64,000 nt of DNA from Mucilaginibacter agri (GTDB lineage: Bacteria; Bacteroidota; Bacteroidia; Sphingobacteriales; Sphingobacteriaceae): assembly GCF_009928685.1 (NCBI RefSeq), contig NZ_WWEO01000045.1, forward strand, positions 372,001-436,000, in the 5' to 3' direction. Under the pieces are notes generated by a model that was not told where the DNA came from, did not search any database, and saw only the letters and a list, made by a program, of their open reading frames with translations. This document shows positions 25,888 through 35,082 of this stretch, piece after piece. A program made the position numbers and the translations under genes. Position 1 is the stretch's first letter; the number at the start of each line of letters is the position of its first letter.

Positions 25888-27000
25888 TTAGGGCTTACTG
25901 AACGTTTTCTTTAAAATTTCTTCAAGGTCAATACCTGTAACATTTTTAGCCACGATAACGCCCTGTGGGTCAATAAAGAAGTTCGACGGTATAGCTTCTA
26001 TATGATATAACATTTCTGTTGGTCCTTCAAATCGTTTCAAATCTGATGCATGTTGCCAAGTTAACTTATCAGCATCTATAGCTTTTTGCCAGTCTTTTTT
26101 ATCGGTATCCAATGATACTCCTAAAATATTGAGGCCTTTATCGTGGTACTGTTTATATAATCTTACCACATTAGGATTTTCCGCACGGCAAGGTGCACAC
26201 CACGATGCCCAAAAATCTACCAACACGTATTTGCCTTTAAAATCGGCTAATTTAACCGGTTTGCCATCTATGCCAGTTGTTTCAAAGTCAGGTGCTTTAT
26301 GACCTACCGAAAGTGGTTTGGCCAGCTCCATCTGTTTAACGAAGGTTCGTACTCCAGGGTTATCTTTAAAATTATCTTTAATGTCGTCGGCATATTTTAC
26401 CAGATCTGCTTCGTAACGCATGGCATCAAGCGAGGTGGCTGCATAAAAGCCTGCCAGAGACGTTTTATTTTCGTTCACAAACTTCAAGATAGCCTGGCTA
26501 TAATCGTTAAGATTGGTTTGGAATATTGGCGTATAAATTTTAAGCAGCGAGTCTTGATTGCCCTTTGTAGCTTTTGCCTGGTAATCGGCAACCAATTTGG
26601 TGTTTTTATCGCTGTAAATATTGCTGATCTTGTTAAAATCCTGAATCTTTTGCGATTCGTCCGAACCGCTTACCTGATATGTATGACTAGAGTCGGCTAA
26701 ATCTGTTTTAAAGGTAATATCGTCGCCGTTTTTTGCGATCAGATCAAAAATAGCTTCGCCGGCACGCAATTTAAAAAGGTTGGGAAATGGTGTAGATTTT
26801 TTGAATTCGAATTTCCCATCGGGTGCAATTGCGGTTGAGTCAACCACGTTAACGCTTGCGCTGTCGGCAGCCAATAAATATACTTTTTTTGCTTTAGCGA
26901 AGTTTGTTACTTCTCCAGATATTTTAAAGCCATCTTTATTTTTACAGGCCGATAATGCAGCCACTAACAATGCTGCGCTGTAAAGTTTACTAATTTTCAT
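25888..27000 (-). CDS. DUF4369-TlpA-like thioredoxin lipoprotein
   Basis: 370 residues. Lipobox ALSAC (C19). An N-terminal DUF4369 domain (about 24-120, ISGEVTNFAKAKKVYLL) and a C-terminal TlpA/ResA-like thioredoxin domain with C268-AP-C271 in FWASWCAPCRAENP. This architecture is a Bacteroidota hallmark: a periplasmic thiol-disulfide oxidoreductase of the AhpC/TSA superfamily. Its start codon touches the gatB stop with no gap, so the two are co-translated from one message; the functional link is not obvious. Confidence 0.93.
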   Translation of the reverse strand: MKISKLYSAALLVAALSACKNKDGFKISGEVTNFAKAKKVYLLAADSASVNVVDSTAIAPDGKFEFKKSTPFPNLFKLRAGEAIFDLIAKNGDDITFKTDLADSSHTYQVSGSDESQKIQDFNKISNIYSDKNTKLVADYQAKATKGNQDSLLKIYTPIFQTNLNDYSQAILKFVNENKTSLAGFYAATSLDAMRYEADLVKYADDIKDNFKDNPGVRTFVKQMELAKPLSVGHKAPDFETTGIDGKPVKLADFKGKYVLVDFWASWCAPCRAENPNVVRLYKQYHDKGLNILGVSLDTDKKDWQKAIDADKLTWQHASDLKRFEGPTEMLYHIEAIPSNFFIDPQGVIVAKNVTGIDLEEILKKTFSKP

Positions 27001-28470
27001 TTATGCGTTTTCTAATGCTTTTATTAATAGTTGATTTGTTTTTTGCGGGTCGATCTTACCTTTAGATCGTTTCATAATTTCGCCCATAAACAAACCTAAA
27101 ACTCCTTTTTTACCTTTTTGGTATTCTTTAACCTTATCAGGATGTTTTTGCAGCGCTTCTTGTATAAATTGTTGCAAATCGTCGCTGTTTTCGCTGATTA
27201 GCAAGTTTAGTTGCTCAGCCAGTTCGGCAACTGTTTTACCCGAATGTTTCAACAACGCCGGGAAAAGCTTTTGTGCGGCAACACTGTTGTTGATCTTGCC
27301 GCTGTCCACTAGGGTTATTACGTCGGCGAGATCATTAGGGTTTAATCCCGAATTAACTAAACTTGTGTTGTGCTCATTCAGGAATGACTTAACGGGACCC
27401 ATCATCCAGTTTGCCGCCGACTTATAGTTGGCTGTATGCTGAATCAGTTGTTCGAAGAACAAAGCTAATTCTTTATCCGAGGTTAATACCGAAGCATCAT
27501 AATCAGTGAGGCCTAAATTGGTTGTATATTTTTGATAAAGCTCAGATGGTAAAGCCGACATGCCAGCTTTAACGCGGGCAATGTATTCTGGCGTGATGCT
27601 CACCGGCACCAGGTCGGGTTCAGGAAAATAACGATAATCGTTTGCCATTTCCTTACTCCGTAACACGGATGTCTCGCCAGTATCGGCGTTAAAATTAAGG
27701 GTGTTTTGGCTTATATATCCACCATCCTCAATAACCGCCACCTGGCGCAGAAACTCATGTTCAATAGCGCGCTGAACGTTACGGATGGAATTTAAATTTT
27801 TCACCTCGCAGCGGTTACCATATTCGGTAGCACCTCTTTTTCGTACGGATATGTTGGCATCGCAACGTAAGCTCCCCTCCTCCATGTTGCCATCACAAAT
27901 ATCGAGGTAGCGTACCAGCTTACGGATTTCCGTTAAATACTGCCCCGCTTCTTCGCTGCTGCGCATATCGGGCTGCGAAACTATTTCCAGTAAGGGAACG
28001 CCCGCGCGATTAAGATCGATCAGCGAATTGGTATCGTGCTGATCGTGGATGCTCTTGCCTGCATCGTCTTCCATGTGGATATGGTGTATAGCAATATCTT
28101 TTTGCGTACCATCACTTAAACGCACTGGTATACTGCCGCCAATGCATATCGGTTGCTGATCCTGGGTTATCTGGTAACCGCGAGGCAAATCGGCATAGAA
28201 ATAATTCTTACGGGCGAACGTATTAAAAGGGTTGATTTCGCAACCACAGGCCAGGCCCATTTTTACGGCGTATTCAACCATGCGCTCATTGGCGAAAGGC
28301 AAGGTGCCGGGGTGACCAATAGATATCATACTGATATGATGATTGGGCATGGCTCCAAAAGCAGCCGAATCTGAACAGAAGGCTTTGCTCTGCGTAGATA
28401 ACTGGGCATGAACTTCGAGACCTACAACCAGTTCGTATTGTTCGAGTACCCTGTCTGATATTTCTGTCAT
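27001..28470 (-). CDS. gatB: Asp-tRNA(Asn)/Glu-tRNA(Gln) amidotransferase subunit B
   Basis: 489 residues. YELVVGLEVHAQLSTQSK at the N-terminus, GHPGTLPFAN, NFTARKNYFYADLPRGYQITQ-like core, and a C-terminal YqeY/GatB tail domain ending LLIKALENA. With GatA and GatC (not in the window) it converts mischarged Glu-tRNA-Gln to Gln-tRNA-Gln. It lies upstream of the TlpA-like lipoprotein gene with zero spacing. Confidence 0.97.
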   Translation of the reverse strand: MTEISDRVLEQYELVVGLEVHAQLSTQSKAFCSDSAAFGAMPNHHISMISIGHPGTLPFANERMVEYAVKMGLACGCEINPFNTFARKNYFYADLPRGYQITQDQQPICIGGSIPVRLSDGTQKDIAIHHIHMEDDAGKSIHDQHDTNSLIDLNRAGVPLLEIVSQPDMRSSEEAGQYLTEIRKLVRYLDICDGNMEEGSLRCDANISVRKRGATEYGNRCEVKNLNSIRNVQRAIEHEFLRQVAVIEDGGYISQNTLNFNADTGETSVLRSKEMANDYRYFPEPDLVPVSITPEYIARVKAGMSALPSELYQKYTTNLGLTDYDASVLTSDKELALFFEQLIQHTANYKSAANWMMGPVKSFLNEHNTSLVNSGLNPNDLADVITLVDSGKINNSVAAQKLFPALLKHSGKTVAELAEQLNLLISENSDDLQQFIQEALQKHPDKVKEYQKGKKGVLGLFMGEIMKRSKGKIDPQKTNQLLIKALENA

Positions 28471-28733
28471 AACAAAATTCGGTTATACCTTTTGGGGTAC
28501 AACTTTAAATAGTTTATAGCTTGCAATATAGTGTAAATAGCTATAAACTTTAAAATCAGTTTCATTAAAAACACCGGATTTTTAAGACACCAATGCCCTA
28601 AAATAGATAACGCGCTAATCTGACCGAACATATCTAATCAAACTAACGCGTTTATAATTGGCTGGTCAAATCTAAATGTTATTTCAAAAAATCCAAATTA
28701 TTTTTTGCGGCGCTGACAGCAATGTTACCTTAC

Positions 28734-28886
28734 AAAAAGTGGTGCAGTGGTGCAAAGTTCCACATGCACCACTGTGTTCCAACTTAAAAGTCATTTTTAC
28801 TTTAAATAGTTGTAAGTAACTATTTGTTTATCAATGTATTAGTTCTAAATTTTCAATTCGGATAAAATAGAGCATGTTCCACTTTT
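28734..28886. repeat. Compound inverted repeat in the gatB-alaS spacer
   Basis: Inner perfect arms CAGTGGTGCA (28745-28754) / TGCACCACTG (28765-28774); outer arms AAAAAGTGG (28734-28742) / CCACTTTTT (28878-28886). A TGTTCCA sequence occurs near both ends (28774-28780 region and 28872-28880 region). It could be a mobile-element scar or a structured RNA. Confidence 0.45.
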
Positions 28887-28988
28887 TATGACTTGAAAGT
28901 ATTTTTGAGACAAAAGTGTGTCAGCAATTGTGTAGAGATTTGAGCGTTTTTTCCTCGAGCGCGGACGCTCTTAATGGCTTAATAAAAA

Positions 28989-29063
28989 GGGTGTCATGGC
29001 GGCAGTCGAAGCATGATGCGGATGGGCTCCGCGCTACACTTCGAGTGCCTCAGTATGACACCC
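28989..29063. repeat. REP-like inverted repeat 3' of alaS
   Basis: Terminal arms GGGTGTCAT (28989-28997) / ATGACACCC (29055-29063), inner arms CAGTCGAAG (29003-29011) / CTTCGAGTG (29039-29047), and a central GCGGA/TCCGC hairpin. The element uses the common Bacteroidota GTCATnCTGAGG..CTCGAAG theme and differs in sequence from the copy near argS. Confidence 0.75.
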
Positions 29064-29081
29064 CTGATATTTTGAAGCTGT

Positions 29082-31724
29082 TTACTGAATAAAGCTCTCG
29101 GCTTTATTCAAAGCTACTTCCAGCCCGTTAACATCTTTACCACCTGCTGTGGCAAAGAACGGCTGACCGCCGCCACCACCCTGAATTTCCTTGGCAAGTT
29201 CGCGAACGATGTTTCCGGCGTTTAAGCCTTTATCTTTAACAAGGTTTTCAGAAAGCATAACCGTAAGGTTCGGTTTGCCATCAAAATTTGCGCCCAATAC
29301 CAGGAACAGGTTTGGCACAATGTCTTTCAGCTGATAAGCAAGTGTTTTAACAGCTTCTGCATTAGGCAGGTCTACCCTTTCGGCAATAAAATTAATTCCA
29401 TTGATTTCTTTTGACTTCTGAGCTAATTTTGTCTTTAAACCGGCGGCTTTTTCGAGGATCGATTTCTCGATCTCCTTTTTCAGCTTGTTGTTTTCTTCCA
29501 GTAAACCCTCAACGCTTTTAGAAATATCCTTAGGGTTTTTTAACAGCTCTTTTAATTGCTGAACCAGTTTACTTTGCTCGTTAATATAATTTTCGGCAGC
29601 AATACCTGTAATAGCCTCTATGCGGCGTACGCCGGCAGCTACAGCACTTTCGGCTACAATTTTAAAGTAGCCTATCTGTCCGGTTGCTTTAACATGGGTA
29701 CCACCGCAAAGCTCTTTAGAGTAGGTTTCGTCGAATGTTATCACGCGCACAAAGTCACCGTATTTTTCGCCAAACAGTGCAGTTACGCCGCTTTCAATAG
29801 CTTGTTGATAAGGTACACTACGTTCTTCACGCAGGAAGATATTTTCGCGCACTTTCTCGTTAACAATAGCCTCTATCTTGCCGATCTCTTCTTCGGTTAC
29901 TTTACTGAAGTGCGAAAAGTCGAAACGCAGATATTCGTCATTAACCAATGAGCCTTTTTGGTTTACATGCGTACCTAAAACCTGTTTTAAGGCAGCATGG
30001 AGCAGGTGCGTAGCAGAGTGGTTGTTATTGGTTTTGTTTCTGCGTTCGGCATCAACAATAGCCGTTAATGCGTCGCCAACTGATTTTGGAATGGTGTCGG
30101 TAAAGTGAACGATTAAGCCGTTCTCCTTTTTAGTATCCGTTACCGGAACGATCTCGCCATCAGGGAAAACCAATTCACCCGTGTCGCCAACCTGGCCACC
30201 GCTTTCTGCATAAAAAGGTGTTTTATCCAATACGATCTGAAACTGCTCTTTACCTTTAGCTTTTACCTTGCGGTATTTAATAACATGGGCAACGGTTTCG
30301 GTTTCGTCGTAACCGGTAAACTCAACGTTGTCGCCTTCCTGAAGAACAACCCAGTCAGCAGTATCAATGGCTGTGGCTGCCCGCGAGCGATCTTTTTGTT
30401 TTTGAAGTTCAATTTCGAAACCTTCCAAATCAACAGAAAAACCAGACTCTCTTGCTATAAGCTCTGTCAAATCTATAGGGAATCCAAAAGTATCGGATAG
30501 CTCAAATGCGGTAAAACCCGAGATTATTTTATCGCTCTCAGCCGCACCCATTGCTTGATCGAAGCGGTTTAGGCCATTTTCTAGCGTACGCAGAAAGGAC
30601 GCTTCCTCCTCCAAAACTACTTTTTGTACAAAATCTTTCTGCGTATACAACTCATCAAACACCCCCTTAAACTGCTCTGCCAATAAAGGCACTAACTGGT
30701 TTAAGAACGGTTCTTTGAAACCTAAGTATTGATAAGCGTATCTCACGGCACGGCGAAGAATCCTGCGGATTACATAGCCTGCTTTATTGTTTGATGGCAA
30801 CTGACCATCTGATATCGCAAAGCTGATAGCACGGATATGATCGGCCATTACACGCATGGCCACAGCATCATTCCAATCAGCATCGCCTGGTACGGCAGAT
30901 GCATTATATTTTTTGCCGCTTTTTTCTGCAATGAATTGGATCATCGGCTGAAAAACGTCGGTATCATAATTCGATGTTTTATCTTGCAATACACGAACCA
31001 AACGCTCGAAACCCATGCCGGTATCCACATGCTTGTTGGGCAATGGTTGCAGGTTGCCGTCTTTAAGGCGGTTAAACTGCATAAACACGTTGTTCCAGAT
31101 CTCAATAACGTTCGGGTCGTCGGCATTTACTAAGCTTGCGCCGGGTACTTTTGCTCTTTCTTCATCGCTCCTGCCATCGTAGTGGATTTCAGAACATGGT
31201 CCGCATGGGCCTGTTTCGCCCATTTCCCAAAAGTTATCCTTTTTGTTACCCGGTAAAATGCGGCTCTCATCAACATATTGTTTCCAGAAATCGTACGCCT
31301 CCTGATCTTTAGCTAAACCTTCTTTTTCGTCACCTTCAAAATAGGTAACATAAAGTCGGTCTTTATCAATGCCGTAAACACTGGTTAATAGTTCCCAACT
31401 CCATTCAATGGCTTCTTTTTTAAAATAGTCGCCAAAGCTCCAGTTGCCTAGCATTTCAAACATGGTGTGGTGATAGGTATCGATACCTACTTCCTCTAAA
31501 TCGTTGTGCTTCCCAGATACGCGCAAGCAACGCTGGGTATCGGCTACTCTTGGGAATTTGGCTGGTGCCTCGCCTAAAAATATATCCTTAAACTGGTTCA
31601 TACCAGCATTGGTGAACATTAAAGTAGGGTCGTTTTTAACCACAATAGGTGCCGATGGCACAATAGCGTGCCCTTTAGAAGCAAAAAAATCTAAAAAAGC
31701 CTGACGTATTTCCTGAGCTGTCAT
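29082..31724 (-). CDS. alaS: Alanyl-tRNA synthetase
   Basis: 880 residues, full length. The class II catalytic domain starts with EIRQAFLDFFASKGHAIVPSAP. The editing domain has HSATHLLHAAL, and the zinc-type ELCGGTHV is present. The C-Ala/DHHA1 domain ends the protein (GNIVRELAKEIQGGGGGQPFFATAGG). It charges tRNA-Ala and edits Ser/Gly. A REP-like element lies directly behind it. Confidence 0.98.
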   Translation of the reverse strand: MTAQEIRQAFLDFFASKGHAIVPSAPIVVKNDPTLMFTNAGMNQFKDIFLGEAPAKFPRVADTQRCLRVSGKHNDLEEVGIDTYHHTMFEMLGNWSFGDYFKKEAIEWSWELLTSVYGIDKDRLYVTYFEGDEKEGLAKDQEAYDFWKQYVDESRILPGNKKDNFWEMGETGPCGPCSEIHYDGRSDEERAKVPGASLVNADDPNVIEIWNNVFMQFNRLKDGNLQPLPNKHVDTGMGFERLVRVLQDKTSNYDTDVFQPMIQFIAEKSGKKYNASAVPGDADWNDAVAMRVMADHIRAISFAISDGQLPSNNKAGYVIRRILRRAVRYAYQYLGFKEPFLNQLVPLLAEQFKGVFDELYTQKDFVQKVVLEEEASFLRTLENGLNRFDQAMGAAESDKIISGFTAFELSDTFGFPIDLTELIARESGFSVDLEGFEIELQKQKDRSRAATAIDTADWVVLQEGDNVEFTGYDETETVAHVIKYRKVKAKGKEQFQIVLDKTPFYAESGGQVGDTGELVFPDGEIVPVTDTKKENGLIVHFTDTIPKSVGDALTAIVDAERRNKTNNNHSATHLLHAALKQVLGTHVNQKGSLVNDEYLRFDFSHFSKVTEEEIGKIEAIVNEKVRENIFLREERSVPYQQAIESGVTALFGEKYGDFVRVITFDETYSKELCGGTHVKATGQIGYFKIVAESAVAAGVRRIEAITGIAAENYINEQSKLVQQLKELLKNPKDISKSVEGLLEENNKLKKEIEKSILEKAAGLKTKLAQKSKEINGINFIAERVDLPNAEAVKTLAYQLKDIVPNLFLVLGANFDGKPNLTVMLSENLVKDKGLNAGNIVRELAKEIQGGGGGQPFFATAGGKDVNGLEVALNKAESFIQ

Positions 31725-31751
31725 AAGGATGCAAATGTAGTATTTACTCGG

Positions 31752-31811
31752 GAAGTCAGGAAGTCCGGATGCCGGAGTTTTTAGTTGCAGTAGCGAGTTG
31801 CAGTAGCAGTG
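31752..31811. repeat. Short direct repeats upstream of alaS
   Basis: AGTTGCAGTAGC at 31783-31794 and again at 31796-31807 (13-base unit), preceded by two GAAGTC/GGAAGTC copies. The rest of the 287-base spacer 31725-32011 shows no gene. Confidence 0.6.
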
Positions 31812-32011
31812 GGGTAATTAGTCAAATAAAACAGAAGCAAAATGATATGCACCATTGCCTTTATTTAGATTGATGCGGCTATTTAACCGTGTTTTTCGGG
31901 CATTATTTGTTTTCTATATAGACATATCAGCCATAAATTATACAAAAATCAGTTACACAGGTATTTGTGTAGTTCGATGGTAAGTAAGAAGTGCTAAAAA
32001 TGAGCTATTGA

Positions 32012-32434
32012 TTGCTTATATTGTTGCGTAAAAAAGCTACCGTGGATTTGAGCATAATTATTAACAGCGCCGGACTATTTACTGCACTAAGTATCGATGT
32101 TTTTTTAATAAAAATGGTATCGTCTGATGATTCGCAAAAAATTGCTTTAGAGCTGTTTACTGTATCTTTTTTAGGGTTACTCACTGTTTTGTTTTGGGAT
32201 TTTTTAAACGTTTTATATGCTGCTCCCTTAATGGTATTGGGTAATATAACATCAGATACAACGGATATATTTTCTGATGAGTTGATAGGAAACACCATAC
32301 AGTATTTTTACTCTATATTGGTTTTTAATTTTACTTTATACAGCTACCTTAAATACTATAATATACTGATTACCAGAAGAAATAGACTAATTACCAGATT
32401 TAAGCTAGCGCAAATTCCAGCGTGGGAAAATTAG
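32012..32434 (+). CDS. Small hypothetical membrane protein, start uncertain
   Basis: Up to 140 residues with three hydrophobic stretches: about 14-34, 47-76 and 95-118, then a basic cytoplasmic-type tail (RRNRLITRFKLAQ). No family recognised. There is no early ATG in this frame after 32012: the candidate starts are TTG (32012, 32021, 32024) or GTG (32042). An ATG at 32000 is in the same frame but is followed after two codons by TGA at 32009, so a start after that stop or a recent nonsense change are both possible. Confidence 0.5.
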   Translation: MLILLRKKATVDLSIIINSAGLFTALSIDVFLIKMVSSDDSQKIALELFTVSFLGLLTVLFWDFLNVLYAAPLMVLGNITSDTTDIFSDELIGNTIQYFYSILVFNFTLYSYLKYYNILITRRNRLITRFKLAQIPAWEN

Positions 32435-32490
32435 TGAATGTGTATACCTAACACATTTAAACTTGCCGACTAAATCCTTATATTTGCTAT

Positions 32491-32829
32491 ATGGCCGTTA
32501 AAGACAACGAAGAAATCACGAAGTTATATTACAGCATGGGCGAGGTTTCGACCATGTTTGATGTTAACCAATCGTTATTAAGATATTACGAGAAGGAATT
32601 TGACATTCTCCAGCCTAAAAAGAACAAAAAAGGAAACCGCTTTTTTACACCCGACGATGTCGATAACCTCAAGATCATCCTGCACCTTATCCGGGATAAA
32701 AAATTTACGTTAGAAGGCGCAAAAGAGCACATGAAAGAAAATATGAGCGCTGCCAAAGACAAACAACGCATTATTTCTTCTTTAGAAAACATGAAAAGTT
32801 TCTTATTGGAAGTTCGCGACGCGCTGTAG
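32491..32829 (+). CDS. MerR-family transcriptional regulator
   Basis: 112 residues. MerR-type winged helix: YYSMGEVSTMFDVNQSLLRYYEKEFDIL, KGNRFFTPDDVDNLKII and a helical dimerisation segment to the end. There is no C-terminal effector-binding domain or Cys set, so no metal or ligand is suggested. It is 78 bases upstream of comEC. Confidence 0.9.
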   Translation: MAVKDNEEITKLYYSMGEVSTMFDVNQSLLRYYEKEFDILQPKKNKKGNRFFTPDDVDNLKIILHLIRDKKFTLEGAKEHMKENMSAAKDKQRIISSLENMKSFLLEVRDAL

Positions 32830-32907
32830 CCCATTTGAAATACCCGTTAAAATAAAAACAGGCAGTTAACAACTGCACCCCATCTAAACCTTAGTTTAAT
32901 TTAATAT

Positions 32908-35010
32908 ATGATTGCCGAGCACAAAGGCGAAGTTCCGCTGGTAGTATACCTGCTTCCGTTTTTAGCCGGCATACTGTGCGCCCAACGCTTCGGGATTGAG
33001 GGGTTTGTTATCCCAATTGCGGTAATTCTCTGTTTGTCAGCCACCTTTATTTTATTCAATTTATTATACACAAGGTTAAGGCTTTACCATCGTTTTAAAT
33101 GGTTAGGTGGCCTGCTAATTCATCTTATTTTATTTGCCGCAGGAATTGCAACCGTGCCATTGCACGATGATCGCAGCTACCCTGATTATTTTGCAAACTA
33201 TAATCCGAGAAACGTATTGGTAACCATTAATACCGAGCCTGTTTTAAAAGGTAAATACTGGCATTGTAGCGCTAACGTGGTGCAGGTTAATTTACAAAGT
33301 AAAAGTATGGCCACCGGTGGCAAGCTATTACTAACTTTCATGGACAATGGTGTAACCATATTTAAATATGGCGATCAACTGTTAATACCTGCCAATTACA
33401 GACCTGTGGAGCCACCATATAATCCAGGTGTTTTTAATTACAAAGCCTACTTAGCCAATCAGCATATTCATCTGCAAAGCTTTTTGTTTCCGGGCCAGTT
33501 TAAGGTTGTCCGGCATAAGGAGGGCAATCCTGTTGTGGCCTATGCCATTGAACTAAGGCAACAACTAGTACAAAAGTTTAGAACTAACATTCACAATCTC
33601 GATGCCGCTGCCGTAGCTTCCACCTTGATTTTGGGATATAAGGCTGATCTGAGCGAAGATGTTTTACAGGCGTACACCAAAACAGGCACCGTGCATGTGC
33701 TATCCGTTTCGGGTGCACATGTGGCTATCGTGTTTGTATTTATCAGCTTTTTGCTGAGCTATTTAAATGGATCGAGGTACGGGCAATGGGCTAGGGCTGT
33801 CGTATCTATCATTTTGATTTGGGCTTACGCTTTACTTACCGGCTTCTCTCCCGCTGTTTGCCGGGCCGCCGTAATGCTGAGTATGATCATATTAGGCAAA
33901 GCGGGGTATCGTTATACTAATACGGCCAATTTACTGGCACTGTCGGCTTTTGCATTGTTGCTGTACGATCCGCTATTGATTGCGGATGTGGGTTTTCAAC
34001 TCTCTTACCTTGCCGTGTTGGGATTGATTGTGCTGCAGCCTGTAGTTTATAAACTGTTTGATTTTAAGAATAAATATGTGCGCAAAGCCTGGTATTATAT
34101 CTCGGCTTCCATGGCTGCGCAGGTAATAACATTTCCACTGAGCGCGTTTTATTTCCATCAGTTTCCACTATATTTTTTGTTGAGCAACCTGTTTATTATC
34201 ATTCCTTCGGAGATAATCTTATTTACCGGTATTATCGGCCTATTAATACCACAATGGCCGGTTATAAGCAAAAGCGTTTTCTGGATATTGGAACAAACCA
34301 TACTAGTAATGAATAAAGGCTTGCAATTGATAGAGCATCAACCTTACGCATCGGTAAATCAGATATGGTTCAATAATTACGATTGCATTTTGTTGTTCAT
34401 TATGATAGTAGGCTTTTTTTACTTCTTGCATGGACGAAAGATTGGGGTGCTTTATTTAAGCCTGGCTTGCATGTTGATCGTGGTATCCTCAGTTGGTTTG
34501 CAAAAGATTAAAAGCCAGCAAACACAGAGCATTACCTTTTACAACCTAAATAAGCATCAGGGCATACTTTTTAAGAGTGGCGATAAGGGCGTAATATTAA
34601 CAGATTTACAACCGACCGACGCCAACTACAAATTTTCTGTACAGCCGGGTATAGATAGTAACCGGATAAGTGATCTGCATTTAACTGGCATGTCGGGCAA
34701 TTTTGAAACGCCATATTTGAAGAAGAAATCTTCGCTGATCCAGTTCTTAAATCAAAGGATCTTGGTCTATGACCCTCAATTAGAATTTATCAGAATGCCG
34801 AAAAAAATCGAGGCAGACTACCTGTACATAACCGGCAATCCACATACTAAATTGGTTTTTATTAATAGAGCTTACAGCTATAAAAAGTTAATTATCGATG
34901 GAAGTAATTCGCCTCAAACCATCGATAAACTTGTAAATGAGGCTGATAGCCTGCATGTAAATTACGCGGTTTTAAGGCGTAACAAATCGGTGGTAATTAC
35001 ATCTAACTGA
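32908..35010 (+). CDS. comEC: ComEC/Rec2-family competence protein
   Basis: 700 residues. N-terminal membrane segments plus a DUF4131-like OB region (about 1-200), then the competence core with GTVHVLSVSGAHVAIVF (about 268-283), FSPAVCRAAVM and ADVGFQLSYLAVLG. In known systems this channel brings single-stranded DNA across the inner membrane. The C-terminal about 170 residues sit where the metallo-beta-lactamase domain is in Bacillus ComEC but show no HxHxDH motif, so any nuclease activity there is doubtful. Confidence 0.92.
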   Translation: MIAEHKGEVPLVVYLLPFLAGILCAQRFGIEGFVIPIAVILCLSATFILFNLLYTRLRLYHRFKWLGGLLIHLILFAAGIATVPLHDDRSYPDYFANYNPRNVLVTINTEPVLKGKYWHCSANVVQVNLQSKSMATGGKLLLTFMDNGVTIFKYGDQLLIPANYRPVEPPYNPGVFNYKAYLANQHIHLQSFLFPGQFKVVRHKEGNPVVAYAIELRQQLVQKFRTNIHNLDAAAVASTLILGYKADLSEDVLQAYTKTGTVHVLSVSGAHVAIVFVFISFLLSYLNGSRYGQWARAVVSIILIWAYALLTGFSPAVCRAAVMLSMIILGKAGYRYTNTANLLALSAFALLLYDPLLIADVGFQLSYLAVLGLIVLQPVVYKLFDFKNKYVRKAWYYISASMAAQVITFPLSAFYFHQFPLYFLLSNLFIIIPSEIILFTGIIGLLIPQWPVISKSVFWILEQTILVMNKGLQLIEHQPYASVNQIWFNNYDCILLFIMIVGFFYFLHGRKIGVLYLSLACMLIVVSSVGLQKIKSQQTQSITFYNLNKHQGILFKSGDKGVILTDLQPTDANYKFSVQPGIDSNRISDLHLTGMSGNFETPYLKKKSSLIQFLNQRILVYDPQLEFIRMPKKIEADYLYITGNPHTKLVFINRAYSYKKLIIDGSNSPQTIDKLVNEADSLHVNYAVLRRNKSVVITSN

Positions 35011-35082
35011 CATATCCGATTAAACGAAAAAGAAAATTTGTATCTAAATCGGAAAACGAATAACTTGTATCAAATTAAAACT

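Larger units (their letters stand above)
28471..29081. other. 611-base gene-free spacer between gatB and alaS 3' end
   Basis: No convincing gene or tRNA. It holds an inverted repeat AGTTTATAGC (28511-28520) / GCTATAAACT (28540-28549) near the gatB start, a compound inverted repeat (28734-28886), a GAGCGT/ACGCTC hairpin (28942-28970), and a REP-like element (28989-29063) 18 bases past the alaS stop. Confidence 0.7.

Noticed and set aside
28471..29081. tRNA gene or CRISPR array in the long spacer
   Set aside because: No cloverleaf with CCA-type end and no evenly spaced direct repeats; only inverted repeats are seen.
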